A DNA stretch of 58,762 nucleotides from an uncultured Bacteroidales bacterium (GCA_934725535.1 CAKVBV010000004.1:1-58762), one strand, 5' to 3'. Numbered from the stretch's first letter, positions 1 to 10,600 are shown. Notes: generated from the letters alone by a model not told the origin. Numbers and translations: made by a program.

Positions 1-66
1 AAAATATACGTTTTTTATGATGAAACATTTGGAGATAAACATAAAAAGCCGTGTAATTTACCATTA
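1..66 (+). repeat. Inverted repeat arm, partner at 56235-56300
   Basis: Bases 1-43 are identical to the reverse complement of 56258-56300. Similarity continues with a few mismatches to about base 66. The two arms face each other across about 56 kb and bracket both surface-protein operons plus glyQS and rpsO. No transposase lies next to either arm. The element may start upstream of the window. Confidence 0.8.
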
Positions 67-145
67 ATTTTGCATTAAAGGGCTCATTAGGCATATAGCA
101 AATGTATCCAATATCTGTTTTCTATCCCTTGCTTATCCCTTGCTG

Positions 146-210
146 AATCACATACTAATCACATACTAATCACATACTAATGTCATACTAATGTCATACT
201 AATCTCATAC
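146..210 (+). repeat. 11-bp tandem repeat, array A (6 units)
   Basis: The unit is AATCACATACT. Three exact copies are followed by two AATGTCATACT variants and a terminal AATCTCATAC. The array runs into ACTTAACTCG, a flank it shares with the other arrays at 13467, 28213 and 53503. Confidence 0.85.
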
Positions 211-316
211 ACTTAACTCGACAAAGACACGAGGACCTCCCCTAACCCCTCCTTCAAAGGAGGGGGATGAAATTACATTCCAATCGGTGGCTTACTATAT
301 TCCTCGCGGTGGTTTA

Positions 317-3310
317 TTACATCCCGGGGGGTGGTCCGGGGGGCGGGCCGACGGGAGGTGTGCCGGGCTTCTGACCACTCTCGAGCATGTCCTGTATGTG
401 TCCGCCCATGCCCTTGGCTTTGAGAGAGCCCATGCGGTTGAGTTTGTAGGTGAAAGTGAGCAGGAAATACGTGGGTAAGGTGTTGTATTTTTGGTAACTA
501 ACGTAGTTGTCGCCGACGGTCTGCACGATATTTTTCTTCTGGTGGAGGAGGTCATAGACCTTGAGGGTGAGGGTGGCGTTCTGCCACGACTTGTCCACGG
601 AAGCGTTCCAGATGATTTCGTTGATGTCGGTGAGTCCCGTGTAGCCGTAACGCGCCGTGTAGCCGCAGTCGGTGGCGATGTTCCACGACTTGGGCAGATG
701 GAGGGTGAGGTCGCCCGTGACAGACCAGTTGAGTACGTTGCTCAGGCTGTTGATATTCAGCGTGTTCTGCGTGCGCGAATAGGTGATGTTGCCGCGTAGT
801 CCGACGTCCACTATGCTGTGGGTGAGGCGCAAAGCCATATCCTCGCTGACCTGCATGTTGCCCGAGCGTGAGGTCTCGCCGCGGAGCATCGTGCCCGCGT
901 CAATCATCTGCTCGATGTCTGCGGCGGACTGCTCGCGGAGGATGTAGCCCACCCGCTGGTTGTAACTGACGGCGGTGCGGGTGTTGAACTGCATGAGTTT
1001 GTTGGCGAAGGGGGTGTTGTACATGAAGTCCGCGCCGAGGTTCCACGGGAGAATGTCGGCGTTGACGGTCTGCTGGTAGAGTTTGCCGGTCTCGTCGTAG
1101 ATAGAGTTGGCGACGAGTGCGTCTTTGGTCAGGGTACCGCGCATGCCGGTCATGATGCTGGACATACGGTCGGTGTTGAAACGCGAGTACATAACCATGA
1201 GGTTGTGTTGGAACGCGGGTTGGAGACTGAGGTTGCCGACGGTCTCGGACATGGCGTCGGAGTTGTTGCGGACGGGTTCCATCTGCGTGATGGTGGGCTG
1301 TGAGACGGTGCCGCGGTACATGATGCGGGCGAATTCTTTCTTGCCGAACTTGTACTTGAACTGGATATTCGGCGACCAGTTCCATTGGTTGTAGAGAGTG
1401 TCGCGTGCGAGTATGTCGCCGTAGGAGGTGGTGGAGTGGGTCTGGGTGGCGAGGACCCGTGCGCCGAGTGTGAGGTCGAACTTCTGCTCGACCCAGCGGT
1501 AGTTGAGTTCGAGTTGCTCGGTGTAGAGGTGGTTGGAGAGGATATTGGAGTAGGTGCTATCGAATTGATAATCACCGGTTAGGGTATCTTTTGTGTACTG
1601 GTCCTTGTGCGAGGCGCGGTCCTTGCCGGAGAAGGTAGCCGCGATTTCGAGTAGGTGGTTGTTGCGGTAGATGGGTTCGACGTAGGAGGTCTTGAGGGAG
1701 TAACTGAGGGCGTTGTTGCCGGATTGTGTGTGCTGGTCCACGGTAGCGCGGCTGAGGAGGTTGTCCCACGCGAAAGTTTGGGTCTGCCCCTTGGTGTTGG
1801 TGAAGTCGATGTTGCCGTTGAGCGTCAAAGCCCTGCCCGGGCGTGCGAACTTGTGGTTGTAGATGGCTCGAATGGAGGCGGAGATGTCCTCGGAGAGGCT
1901 CGTCTGGTTCTGGTAGCCGTCGTTGATGCGCTCGTCGCCGCGGTCGTAGGTGTAGGCGTTGTAGGAGGTGTATCGGCTGTTGGTGTAACTGATGCGGGGT
2001 TGGAGAATGAGTTTGTTGGCAGAGTCGATTTGGTACTCCAGTTCGAGACGCACGTTGGCGTCCCACGATTGGGCTATCTTGCTTGTGGAGTCGGCGTTCA
2101 GGTAGGTGGCGTCCTCGGTGTAACTCTCCTTGTTGGTTCGGGTGCGGGTGTCGTTGTAGGAGTGGTTGAGGGCAGCGTCGCCGCCAAAGAGGAGTGAGGT
2201 GGCGGCATCGCGCTTGGTGATGCGGGAGTTGAGGTCGATGTTGGTGTTCACGCCCATGTTCTCCGACCACGTGATGCCCGCGTTCTGCCCGCTGAAGGGT
2301 CCGCGTCCGCGCCCGGAGCGGATTTCGTTGGTGTTGTTGGCACCGCCGATGATGGTGGTCTGGCTCTCGCCGAGGAGGATGTTGGTGAAGAGGCTGGCGT
2401 TGTAGCGGAAGTCGTCCTGGAAGAAGTGCTTGGTCTTGCCGGCTGCGGTTGTGCCGTAGGCAGGGTCGGCGTAGTTGAACCAGTTGCCGTTCTCCGTGAC
2501 CATGTCCGCACCCAGTGCGCCGGAGTAGTTGCCGAAGACACCTTTCTTGCGGTCTTTTTTAAGGGTGAGGTTGATGATGCGCTCGCTGTCGTCGTCCTCG
2601 AAGCCCGTGAGTTTCGCCATATCGCTCTTCTCGTCAATGACTTGCACCTTTTCAATCATCTCGGCGGGAATGTTTTTGGTGGCGGCTTGCACATCGCTTC
2701 CGAAGAACTTCTTGCCGTCGATGCGCACGGCGGTCACGCTCTCACCGTTGACGGTGACGTTGCCCTCTTTGTCCACGGTGACGCCGTTCATCTTCTTGAG
2801 GAGGTCTTCCACCATGGCGTTCTCGCCCACCTGATAGGCGGCGGTGTTGTACTCGATGGTGTCGCCCTTGACGGTCATCTCTGCCGCGTGCCCACGGACA
2901 CTCACTTCGGCAAGGTGCATGACCTCTTCCTGTAGCAGAATGGCGGGCAAATCCAGTTGATGGTCAGGCATTTTGACGGTTTTGCTCACCTCGGTGAAGC
3001 CAACGGAGGATATGTAGAGCCTGTACTCGCCTGCGCGGATGTTGGTGAGAATGAAGGCTCCGTCCATGTCGGTCTGTGCGCCCTGCACCAGCACGGAGTC
3101 GCGCCCCGTCGGGACCTGCGTGTAGGAGAATAGCCGGACGGTAGCCATCTCGACGGGGGATTTGTCCGTTTTGCTTAGCACTATGCCTGAGAGTGTATGC
3201 CCTGTGCCCTCTGCCGCCATTGCGGGTGGGCATATCATGATGATAGCGGATATTGCCGCTATGGTGCAAAACAATATCCGTTTGCCTGTTTTACTTGCCT
3301 TTTTGTACAT
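317..3310 (-). CDS. Outer membrane beta-barrel protein with carboxypeptidase-regulatory and plug-like domains
   Basis: 997 aa. A signal peptide (about residues 1-32, KRILFCTIAAISAIIMI core) is followed by a carboxypeptidase-regulatory-like beta-sandwich (about 38-125; SGIVLSKTDKSPVEMATVRL and GEYRLYISSVGF). Next comes a plug-like segment (about 140-260; VEDLLKKMNGVTVDKEGNV, RIDGKKFFGSD, EMIEKVQVIDEKS) and then a long barrel rich in alternating aromatic strands to about 960. This is the architecture of the Bacteroidota outer-membrane barrel family related to TonB-dependent receptors. No TonB box could be assigned, and neither can a substrate. The C-terminus carries a Pro/Gly-rich tail (GPPPGPPPGM) instead of ending on a terminal aromatic beta-strand. 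The ATG at 3310 directly precedes a basic signal-peptide n-region. The gene is monocistronic as seen; a weak promoter candidate lies at 3340-3368. Confidence 0.88.
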   Translation of the reverse strand: MYKKASKTGKRILFCTIAAISAIIMICPPAMAAEGTGHTLSGIVLSKTDKSPVEMATVRLFSYTQVPTGRDSVLVQGAQTDMDGAFILTNIRAGEYRLYISSVGFTEVSKTVKMPDHQLDLPAILLQEEVMHLAEVSVRGHAAEMTVKGDTIEYNTAAYQVGENAMVEDLLKKMNGVTVDKEGNVTVNGESVTAVRIDGKKFFGSDVQAATKNIPAEMIEKVQVIDEKSDMAKLTGFEDDDSERIINLTLKKDRKKGVFGNYSGALGADMVTENGNWFNYADPAYGTTAAGKTKHFFQDDFRYNASLFTNILLGESQTTIIGGANNTNEIRSGRGRGPFSGQNAGITWSENMGVNTNIDLNSRITKRDAATSLLFGGDAALNHSYNDTRTRTNKESYTEDATYLNADSTSKIAQSWDANVRLELEYQIDSANKLILQPRISYTNSRYTSYNAYTYDRGDERINDGYQNQTSLSEDISASIRAIYNHKFARPGRALTLNGNIDFTNTKGQTQTFAWDNLLSRATVDQHTQSGNNALSYSLKTSYVEPIYRNNHLLEIAATFSGKDRASHKDQYTKDTLTGDYQFDSTYSNILSNHLYTEQLELNYRWVEQKFDLTLGARVLATQTHSTTSYGDILARDTLYNQWNWSPNIQFKYKFGKKEFARIMYRGTVSQPTITQMEPVRNNSDAMSETVGNLSLQPAFQHNLMVMYSRFNTDRMSSIMTGMRGTLTKDALVANSIYDETGKLYQQTVNADILPWNLGADFMYNTPFANKLMQFNTRTAVSYNQRVGYILREQSAADIEQMIDAGTMLRGETSRSGNMQVSEDMALRLTHSIVDVGLRGNITYSRTQNTLNINSLSNVLNWSVTGDLTLHLPKSWNIATDCGYTARYGYTGLTDINEIIWNASVDKSWQNATLTLKVYDLLHQKKNIVQTVGDNYVSYQKYNTLPTYFLLTFTYKLNRMGSLKAKGMGGHIQDMLESGQKPGTPPVGPPPGPPPGM

Positions 3311-3339
3311 CTGACTGATTATTTGCTACATCGGTTTTG

Positions 3340-3368
3340 CAAATATCGTGCCAAACGGTTATTGCCAA
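3340..3368 (-). promoter_or_regulatory. Weak candidate promoter of the barrel gene
   Basis: On the minus strand a -7 element GATATTTG (3340-3347) is preceded by TTG at 3366-3368 with an 18-nt spacer. It matches 7 of 8 positions of TAnnTTTG, but its spacer is 2 nt shorter than the 20 nt seen at every other promoter in the window. Confidence 0.3.
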
Positions 3369-3399
3369 GTAAGTCGAGACGGGCATTATGGTGGTTTTG

Positions 3400-3421
3400 A
3401 ACGGACGGCTACGCCATATTA
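3400..3421 (+). repeat. Dispersed palindromic repeat, family 2
   Basis: ACGGACGGCTACGCCATATTA, a degenerate copy of the element at 4171-4196, 53394-53420 and 56129-56155. In the better copies ACGGC and GCCGT form a short perfect stem. Confidence 0.6.
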
Positions 3422-3490
3422 CCATTGAGAGGTTATGAAATCCATAGCCCCCCAAAAAGTGTTGAGCGGATGTTATATGAGGCGTATTTA

Positions 3491-4003
3491 TTAGAGGAGC
3501 GAGCGTGCTTCGTCTTTGAGTGCTTGGAGTGCGCGGTCGTTGGCTGTTTCGCCATTGGAAGAGTAGGCAGTGATGAGCACTTTGGCATAGTCGAGGGCAG
3601 TGCTGCCTGCGGGTAGTTGCTGCGCCATAGCGTTGATGAAAGCGATAGTCTGCTCTTTGGCCGTGGTGATGAGTTGCCAGACCTCGTCGCTGACATATAT
3701 CTGCTGGCTGAGGTTGTGGTCGTACTCTATGCGGACAGCCTGCATGAGACGTTGCTGCACCTGCAGGACGGTCATCTCGGCGAGAGGTATATCCACGAGC
3801 AAGTGTTCGGGTGTGGTGCGCTCCAACAGAAGCGACAGGCGCTCATAGGCACGCATACGAATGGGGGAGATTTCCTTTTGGGACAGTTTTTTGAGTTCCC
3901 AAAGGCGTTTCTGCTCCTCGTTTTTGAAGAGGTTGTGCATGACTAACCATGTTGCCAGCAGGACGATAAGCGACGGTATGGCGTATTTGAGGACTTCTGT
4001 CAT
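3491..4003 (-). CDS. DUF7935-type membrane-anchored protein
   Basis: 170 aa from the ATG at 4003. One N-terminal transmembrane segment (about residues 5-23, LKYAIPSLIVLLATWLVMH) is followed by a charged cytoplasmic helical domain containing PIRMRAYERLSLLLERTTP and HNLSQQIYVSDEVW. That pattern matches my recollection of the uncharacterised Bacteroidota family DUF7935; its function is unknown. An in-frame TTG at 4057 would add 18 residues, but that TTG is the -33 element of a good promoter (4027-4057), so translation must begin downstream, at 4003. The gene appears monocistronic. Confidence 0.85.
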   Translation of the reverse strand: MTEVLKYAIPSLIVLLATWLVMHNLFKNEEQKRLWELKKLSQKEISPIRMRAYERLSLLLERTTPEHLLVDIPLAEMTVLQVQQRLMQAVRIEYDHNLSQQIYVSDEVWQLITTAKEQTIAFINAMAQQLPAGSTALDYAKVLITAYSSNGETANDRALQALKDEARSLL

Positions 4004-4026
4004 TGTAGAATGGTATTTGTTGCCTG

Positions 4027-4057
4027 CAAAATTACAGTTTTTTTTGCATATATGCAA
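4027..4057 (-). promoter_or_regulatory. Bacteroidota promoter of the DUF7935-type gene
   Basis: TTG (4055-4057), 20-nt spacer, TAATTTTG (4027-4034) on the minus strand. It matches the TTG-N19-21-TAnnTTTG consensus and leaves a leader of roughly 15-20 nt before the ATG at 4003. It decides the start codon of that gene. Confidence 0.7.
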
Positions 4058-4170
4058 GGGCGGTAGCTCAGGTTACATAAGTTCGATATAATTGCAGACA
4101 GCAACGACTAAACAACAAGTAAGGAAGATAGCATTACCCATTATATTGGGCATTCCCAGGACTTAAATGA

Positions 4171-4196
4171 ACGGACGGCTACGCCGTATTATCGCA
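4171..4196 (+). repeat. Dispersed palindromic repeat, family 2
   Basis: ACGGACGGCTACGCCGTATT followed by ATCGC. It contains the perfect stem ACGGC-TAC-GCCGT. The reverse complement recurs at 53394-53420 and 56129-56155, and a degenerate copy lies at 3400. Confidence 0.8.
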
Positions 4197-4277
4197 AATT
4201 AAGCATAAACATTTATGTCCGATTAGCGTAATTGGCGTGGGGTTTGCAGCATGCCTATATGAACTGCATCGTTCCAC

Positions 4278-4321
4278 AAAAAAGCAAGAGACTGTCTGTC
4301 AATGGTCAGGCAGCCTCTTGC
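4278..4321 (-). terminator. Intrinsic terminator of the minus-strand surface-protein operon
   Basis: A 15-bp stem with three mismatches (arms GCAAGAGaCTGtCTG and CAGgCAGcCTCTTGC) closes an 8-nt loop. On the minus strand it is followed directly by six T residues (4278-4283). It lies 25 nt past the stop codon at 4346. Confidence 0.88.
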
Positions 4322-4345
4322 TTTGGAAGGGAATTTCGTGTCGTA

Positions 4346-7300
4346 TTACTGCACAATCACGGAGAAAGTGTAGCGGTTGGCGTCCTCGTCCCTGATAGTG
4401 AGCAGATAGACACCCGCCCAATGCGGAGCCGTGATACCCTCGCCGTGAGCGATGGTCTGCTCGTCAATCGTCATGCCGTAGATATTCGTCCAACGGGCGG
4501 TTCCGTTCATGGTTGCGGCCTTGTGCCCGATGACAGGCATACGCTGACCGCGCTCGACCAAGGTGGGGACGTTGGGTACGTCGGTGGGCGAGATGAGTGT
4601 GGGGGTGATGGGACAGGTCATGAGTTGGAGACTGTCGCCCGCACGGGTGACCAATGCCGCGTATTCGGCATTCATATCGAGTCCTTCGGGGTTGTAGTAG
4701 TAGGAGTCCGTGGCACCGGTGATAGGCTGCCCGTTCTTGTACCACTGGAAAGCGACGAGGTCGAAGCCGCCGTTGTAGTCGGTGTTGCGGACGGAGAGGA
4801 CGTCGTTCCAACGTTGGGTGAAAATGGTGTCGGGGTAGAGTACTTTGAGCGAGAGATGCAGCGTGTCATCGAAGATGTCTTGCGGGTAATGAATACGCAT
4901 AGAGTCATGGAAGATAATCATAGCGGGGTAGATGTCAGGGCGTATGGGCTGATATACATTGACATCTATGAACGATGCAGGTACACGTTGTTCTATTATC
5001 TCCTCCATATTGTCGGTTTGCCAAAGGACGGAGTATTTGTAGCCTCGTCCTTGTTTGATGGCGAAAGATACAGACCACGTGTTATCGTTGGCACAGATAG
5101 AGTCCACCGCAGGCATATCCACGATGAGGTATTCGTGTACGTAGAGTTTGAGCGTGGAGATACTATCACAACCCAGTACACTCTTGGTGGCATGTACGTA
5201 AGTGCCCGATTTATCGCGTAAGGTGTCGTTGAACATTAACGGACTGTCGGACATAATGACGGTGTCCAAGTCAGAGAACAATGTATCCTGCATCAACAAG
5301 TGGGTTTGGATGATACTATCGCATCCGATGGAGGATATGATGGTGTCGTTGTAGTCGCCCGACTCGTAGTAGGTTTTGCCCACAAACTCGGTGCCATCGG
5401 GGTTGGTGCCCTTGTAGGTATAGGGATAGCCCTTGCAGCCGATATAGTAGTTATCTGTATAGGTGGTACCGATAGCAGGGAGATAGATGGTCTGTGTGAA
5501 GATACTATCACAGTTCTGCACCGTAGCCCTGACAGAGACTTGGAACGTGTCACCCGCTTGTGGGAACTCCATCTCGTCCAACTTATATTGTGAGAGGTTC
5601 TTCACCAGATTGTTGTACTTGCCGAAATCCCAAAGTATGGCATCGGGCTTTGAGATAATGGTGTCGTTGGGCGTGCCATCGCGGTGTCGCTCAACCTGCT
5701 CCATGCGGCTGTTGTTGGTAAACGTGATGTAGTTGCGGCAATCACGACGGCTTATCTTGTAGGAGAAATCACCCACAGGGTAGTGGGGCTTGGAGGAAGC
5801 ATAGAGAGTAAACGAGCACTCGGGTTTCTCTTTGAAGATGACATCCACAGCATATTCGCGTGTGTCCATAGAGTCAGTGAGGGTATAGGTCTGCTCTGTA
5901 GAGAGTGTCTTTTGAAGCGGGTCGTCAGCATAGTACCACTTGTAGTCGAAACCGGAAGGCGCACGGAACTCAGTGATAGTGGAACCATCACAAGCCTCAC
6001 CATCCAAGTCGGCTTTGTCGCAGCCGAGAGTGAAATATGCATAGCCGAAGTGAGCGCCTGGAGAGCAATCAAATGTGGTTAATTGTACCGTAAGCGTCTG
6101 TCCAATATAGTCAGAGAGGTTTACACCTATGGTAGTCCAATCTTTCCATACTACATTCATGGCTCGACTACCTGATGTGGCGGCATCCAACGTGTCACGA
6201 GTCCACCCTTCGTTCACCCAACTGGAGTTGAAATCTGCAGATGTACATCTCTCATCGGCTTTGTTGATACCTAATATCTTTAGCGTAAAACGAGGATCTT
6301 GTAAGTTCGGGTCTGAGGGATCTTTCTTTTCATCGTGTCCAGGACTTTCCAATAAGACTGCATACTTCAGTATCAGAATAGGCATAGTGGAGTCCACTAC
6401 AAACTTAAATTCCACCCGTTCACTTTCTCCTCCGTTATTCCAATTACCTAATCGAACCGAAGCGATTTCACCATCCGGTACTGTCTTTAGTTTTCCCCGC
6501 GTACGAGGGTCAGTCTCTGTCTTAGAATAGTGGTGTGTATGACGACTTTCTATACTTTCAGAGCCTTCATCTACCATTTGCGTTGTGTATTTGTAATTGC
6601 CGGTTACAGTACTCGGCTTCTCCGTGCTAATATAACAGTTCTCATTAGACATGGTGATATAGTCAATGCAATGGTTGTCAGGGTAATAGATAAAACGGTT
6701 GTCCATTATTTTACCACTATAGTACTCCACCTGATTGAGCGTGTCCCAACAGATGGTGCGTACATAGAAGTCGCAGAAGCCTTCAGGTACATCTGTAAAT
6801 ACAAAGGATGTCGTGTCGGTGGCGTAGATGAGCCATGACTGCTTTTCATAACTATAGCATCCCACTTCATACTTGTTGGCATCGCCTTGCCAATTCAACA
6901 TCAGCGAATCGCTGCCGGTGGTGGTGACGTTCAGTTTCTGAGGAGCGGCGCATGCGCGTCCGTCAATGATAGATATATTATCTATACAGGCACCAGGGTC
7001 TGCTGCCGTATTTCCATTGCGCCAAATAAACACCAAACGGAAAGGTCTGCCTGTCCGTCCTGCAGAAATAGTGGCTTGGCAGGTCTGCCATGTGGACTTG
7101 CTGCGCAGTCGTAGGCGGTCGTCTTCTTCTGCAGCTGTTGGGTTGACTACCAAAAGATATGACTCCACATCTTTGTTGATGATAGAACTAGCCACAGATG
7201 CAAGCGAGATGGAGTCTCCGTGTGTGTCCACAACAGGTACCCAACCCACGTACAAGCCGTCGGTTTTTCCATCTCTATAGCCATTGGCAATCCAATCGAA

Positions 7301-7627
7301 AGAGAGTGTGTAAGGCAGTCCTGTTCTATCCAACGTGATTGTGCGCGAAGCCATAACGACACAAGAAGAACCAGTGTATGATGTACTTAGTCCTCCATCG
7401 TTGGATATGTACATAGCATACTTGCCGCCATTGTTGATAGCAGAGTCTATAGCCCACTTATTGGGCAGTGCAGATGCCATATCCCCTACCAACAAGTTCC
7501 ATTGTTTGGCTTCTTCCGCGTCTTCAAAGTCGCAGGAGTAATTATACACACTTTGTGCGCAGACGGTAGCGATACCCCCTAATATAAGGGCTGTAACTAA
7601 AACTGTTATATTGAAAAATCTGTTCAT
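4346..7627 (-). CDS. T9SS-exported multidomain surface protein (1093 aa), family of five
   Basis: A signal peptide (1-25, ending VCAQS) is followed by an N-terminal jelly-roll-like domain (about 26-210; YSCDFEDAEEAKQWNLL, SLSFDW-type core, GACIDNISI) and a fibronectin-III-like domain (about 215-295). A second beta-sandwich (about 310-540) carries DPRT, GEIASVRLGNW and WKDWTTIGVNLSDYIGQ with HFGYAYFTLGC. Ig/PKD-like segments (FDYKWYYA; ILWDFGKYN) come next, then two GCDSI repeats (about 769, 820), an Ig-like domain (FQWYKNGQPITGA, about 960) and a C-terminal domain (about 1010-1093) ending GVYLLTIRDED..FSVIVQ, which resembles a T9SS sorting signal. The start lies 12 nt after the stop of the upstream paralogue, so the two are co-transcribed. 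It is the last gene before the terminator. The surface role is inferred and the ligand is unknown. Confidence 0.85.
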   Translation of the reverse strand: MNRFFNITVLVTALILGGIATVCAQSVYNYSCDFEDAEEAKQWNLLVGDMASALPNKWAIDSAINNGGKYAMYISNDGGLSTSYTGSSCVVMASRTITLDRTGLPYTLSFDWIANGYRDGKTDGLYVGWVPVVDTHGDSISLASVASSIINKDVESYLLVVNPTAAEEDDRLRLRSKSTWQTCQATISAGRTGRPFRLVFIWRNGNTAADPGACIDNISIIDGRACAAPQKLNVTTTGSDSLMLNWQGDANKYEVGCYSYEKQSWLIYATDTTSFVFTDVPEGFCDFYVRTICWDTLNQVEYYSGKIMDNRFIYYPDNHCIDYITMSNENCYISTEKPSTVTGNYKYTTQMVDEGSESIESRHTHHYSKTETDPRTRGKLKTVPDGEIASVRLGNWNNGGESERVEFKFVVDSTMPILILKYAVLLESPGHDEKKDPSDPNLQDPRFTLKILGINKADERCTSADFNSSWVNEGWTRDTLDAATSGSRAMNVVWKDWTTIGVNLSDYIGQTLTVQLTTFDCSPGAHFGYAYFTLGCDKADLDGEACDGSTITEFRAPSGFDYKWYYADDPLQKTLSTEQTYTLTDSMDTREYAVDVIFKEKPECSFTLYASSKPHYPVGDFSYKISRRDCRNYITFTNNSRMEQVERHRDGTPNDTIISKPDAILWDFGKYNNLVKNLSQYKLDEMEFPQAGDTFQVSVRATVQNCDSIFTQTIYLPAIGTTYTDNYYIGCKGYPYTYKGTNPDGTEFVGKTYYESGDYNDTIISSIGCDSIIQTHLLMQDTLFSDLDTVIMSDSPLMFNDTLRDKSGTYVHATKSVLGCDSISTLKLYVHEYLIVDMPAVDSICANDNTWSVSFAIKQGRGYKYSVLWQTDNMEEIIEQRVPASFIDVNVYQPIRPDIYPAMIIFHDSMRIHYPQDIFDDTLHLSLKVLYPDTIFTQRWNDVLSVRNTDYNGGFDLVAFQWYKNGQPITGATDSYYYNPEGLDMNAEYAALVTRAGDSLQLMTCPITPTLISPTDVPNVPTLVERGQRMPVIGHKAATMNGTARWTNIYGMTIDEQTIAHGEGITAPHWAGVYLLTIRDEDANRYTFSVIVQ

Positions 7628-7639
7628 ATCTATATGGTT

Positions 7640-10600
7640 TTAAGGCTTAACTAATATGATTTGTGTATGGACTGTGCCATTTTTTGCTATTAGGCGCAAC
7701 AGGTAGCAGCCCTCCTGGCGTGGCATCATAAGGGTATTGTCGCCCAATGGTAATGTTTGGGTAGAGTAAAGCATACCTGTAGGTGTGTAGAAAGCGGCTG
7801 TCGTGGACTGAGTGATATGCAATGTTACGTGCTGCCCCACTGTTACCAATGTAGGAACTTTCCATTCAGACGCATTAACATCTGTTACCGGAGTACGTTT
7901 TTCGGGCACGATACTGCATGTAAACTGGCGGACATTATCTGAAGCACGCGTCAGTAATACGCAGTATTCGGCATTGGTATCCAATCCGCCGTCTTCTTGC
8001 CAGAAAGATTTCTTTGCAGCCTCGCCCGGTATTGGTTGTCCATTCTTGTACCATTGGTATTCTGTAAACGTGTATCCTCCGTTGTAATCTTTGTTTCGCA
8101 GGAAGATGGCGGTCTCCCACTTCTGCTGCAGAATAGAAGAAGAATACCTAATGTCCAAAGAAAGTACATCTTCTACATCCGATTGGCATACGGGGTGCTG
8201 ATAAAACTTCATTCTAACCGTATAGACATTGGGCAATATCGTGTTGCTATAGGCGTAAGAGAATTGCTCTTGTGCTTTCTCTAACGGAGCATAAGGGTTA
8301 TGGTATATGACCGTATCATGGAAACCTTGTGCATGTGCTCCTGCATCAAATGTGATATGGAGACTATCGAAATTACCATGTTGGATAGTATACCCCAAGG
8401 TCATACTGCTGTCGTCAGCACACAGTGGAGCCAACTCATCCACCAACACACCCAATAGAGGAATAACAGTCAATGATAGATTAACAGTGCTATCGCAGTC
8501 GTAACTGTTGGAGAACTTCACCGTGTAGTTTTGTGTGGTGGCATAGTCTTCTTCGCGTCCTCTATCATAGTTCTGCAACGTTCCTTTGTAGTATCCACTC
8601 AAGGTATATGGCAACTGCGCAGCAGATATAGTGTCCACGACGTTGGTGGCACTGACAGGATTGACTGTCAAATTAAGGACTTCGAGACTATCACATCCAA
8701 ACCGGTTCTGCATTTTATGAATATATGTACCGGTTTTCGTAATGTGTTCGCCATAGAATGTGTATCCGATATTGCGGCAGACGGTATCACGTATCAAAGA
8801 GTCCGGTGTCGTGATGCTACTGATGTATATTGTATCAACAGTTGTCTTATCGCAATTGCCATCGGCAATATAACTGGTTTGAGTAACTTCCAGTATATCT
8901 CCTTCCGACTCAGCCAAATAGGTGAATGTCTGATTGGCATTGGTCTCCTGCAGTCCTGTTACCAGACTACGGATACTGAAATTGGAGTATTCACAAGGTA
9001 TATTGGTTACGCGGAATTTTCCATCTGCGTCATAGTCTGCAATTCGAGCACTATCCGTAAAGGTAATGATGTTTTGGCAGTTGCCTGTTTCCGGTGCATA
9101 GGTGTACATAGGGAATGGCGAGCGCGGTGATAACTTCGTCTTCAGTTCAAAATAACAACTCGGTTCTACCAGGTCAGACAGGCGGCATATATATACATTG
9201 GTATCACCAGCCTGCACTTCCAAATTTGCATCCAGACTACGGATGATTTTCTCCCCTTTATCGTTGATATATTGTCCTTTATCAAGTAATTCCTTATCTT
9301 TTTCTGCAAACCATGTATAAGAGAATCCTTCCGGAGCGTCAGCTACAGCAACAGGGTTTCCGGAACATTGGTCTGTGGTGATGTCTGCAGAGGCACAATC
9401 AAGGGTGAAGTATCCATAGCAATAGTGTCCACTGAGTGCGCACCCGCGAGCAGTAATACGCACTTTGAGTTGGTCTCCGTGTCTCACTCCAGATTGCTCT
9501 CTGAGGTTGACGCCCATAGTAGTCCAGTCCTTCCAATATAAGGGAGTGGAGCCTATACCTGAATTTTTATCCACATCAGCGGAGGATTCTTTCGGGTCAA
9601 AGATTTTCCAGCCTGCAGCAAGTGCATCTGCTGCCTTTTCCGGACAGTAGAACTCCTTGGTTCCGCAGTCCGTATCAAGCACATTGCCATTAGCATCCAA
9701 TACTTGCAGGCTGAAATAAGGCATTTCTGTTTTGTTGTGTCCCTCGGGATACTCCATGACCATAGCATACTTGAGCAGCAACAGGGCCTGCGACAGCGTA
9801 TCTACAGTGAGGTCATACGTGATAGTAGCACCGCCGATGTTATCAGAAGTACCATCTTGGAACGTATATGTATTGCTTCCCGGTGCTACCCAAGTGCCCA
9901 AACGTACGGAAGCCAATTCGCCTTCGGGAATAGTACGCATCATATAGTTGGTACGAGGGTCATACTCATTCACGTCTGTATAAACGGTATGGAAACTTGT
10001 CCTCTCGTTAGGTCCGTCATCTACGCGACCTTGATATTTCCCCAAATTTTCCAAAGGACCAAAGGTGCAGTCTGCATGGTCAAGGTCCACATAGTTGATA
10101 CAGTGGTTTTCCATACAGAAGAGCAGTTGACTATTAAGTACCGTGTAAGCAGTGGTGTCCGTCCCATTCCACCCCCGTACGCGGAAATCGTAGGTACCTT
10201 CATTCAGTCCTTTAATGATATATTGGAACGAGGGTGGGGTGTTCCTGTAGGTAAAGCGTCGCCATGCATTCTGGTTACTCTTGCGATATTCCAATGAATA
10301 CTCGCGGATATTACCGGTCCACTTGACAATGAATGAAGAGTCCTCACACTGCATAATGGCTTGCAGATTAGTGGGTTTTTCATACGTGGCAGAGGCTATC
10401 TGGATATTGTCAATACATGCACCCATATCCACATCTTCTGCTTTCATATTGCGATTTACCCAAACGAAAGCCAAAGCATAGTCACGTTTGGAGTTTTTTG
10501 CGGAAAGGCGTTCACTATAAGTTTCCCCCTCTCCTGCTCCGATGCTGACTCCGCGCCACCGTTGTTCGCCTTCCATCTTCTGACGATATGAATATCCTGC

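Larger units (their letters stand above)
1..316. other. Intergenic region with repeats, downstream of the barrel gene
   Basis: No gene is supported here. The stretch holds one arm of a long inverted repeat (1-66), six 11-bp tandem units (146-210) and a C-rich hairpin with arms CCCCTCC/GGAGGGG (about 247-267). The hairpin follows the minus-strand gene that ends at 317 but has no T-tract on the minus strand, so it is not a classic terminator. Confidence 0.6.
4058..4345. other. Intergenic region between two minus-strand units
   Basis: No gene is supported. The region contains a family-2 palindromic repeat (4171-4196) and the terminator of the large minus-strand operon (4278-4321). Nothing else is recognisable. 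Confidence 0.5.

Noticed and set aside
146..210. Possible CRISPR array
   Set aside because: The units are 11 bp, directly adjacent and without spacers; no cas genes are present.
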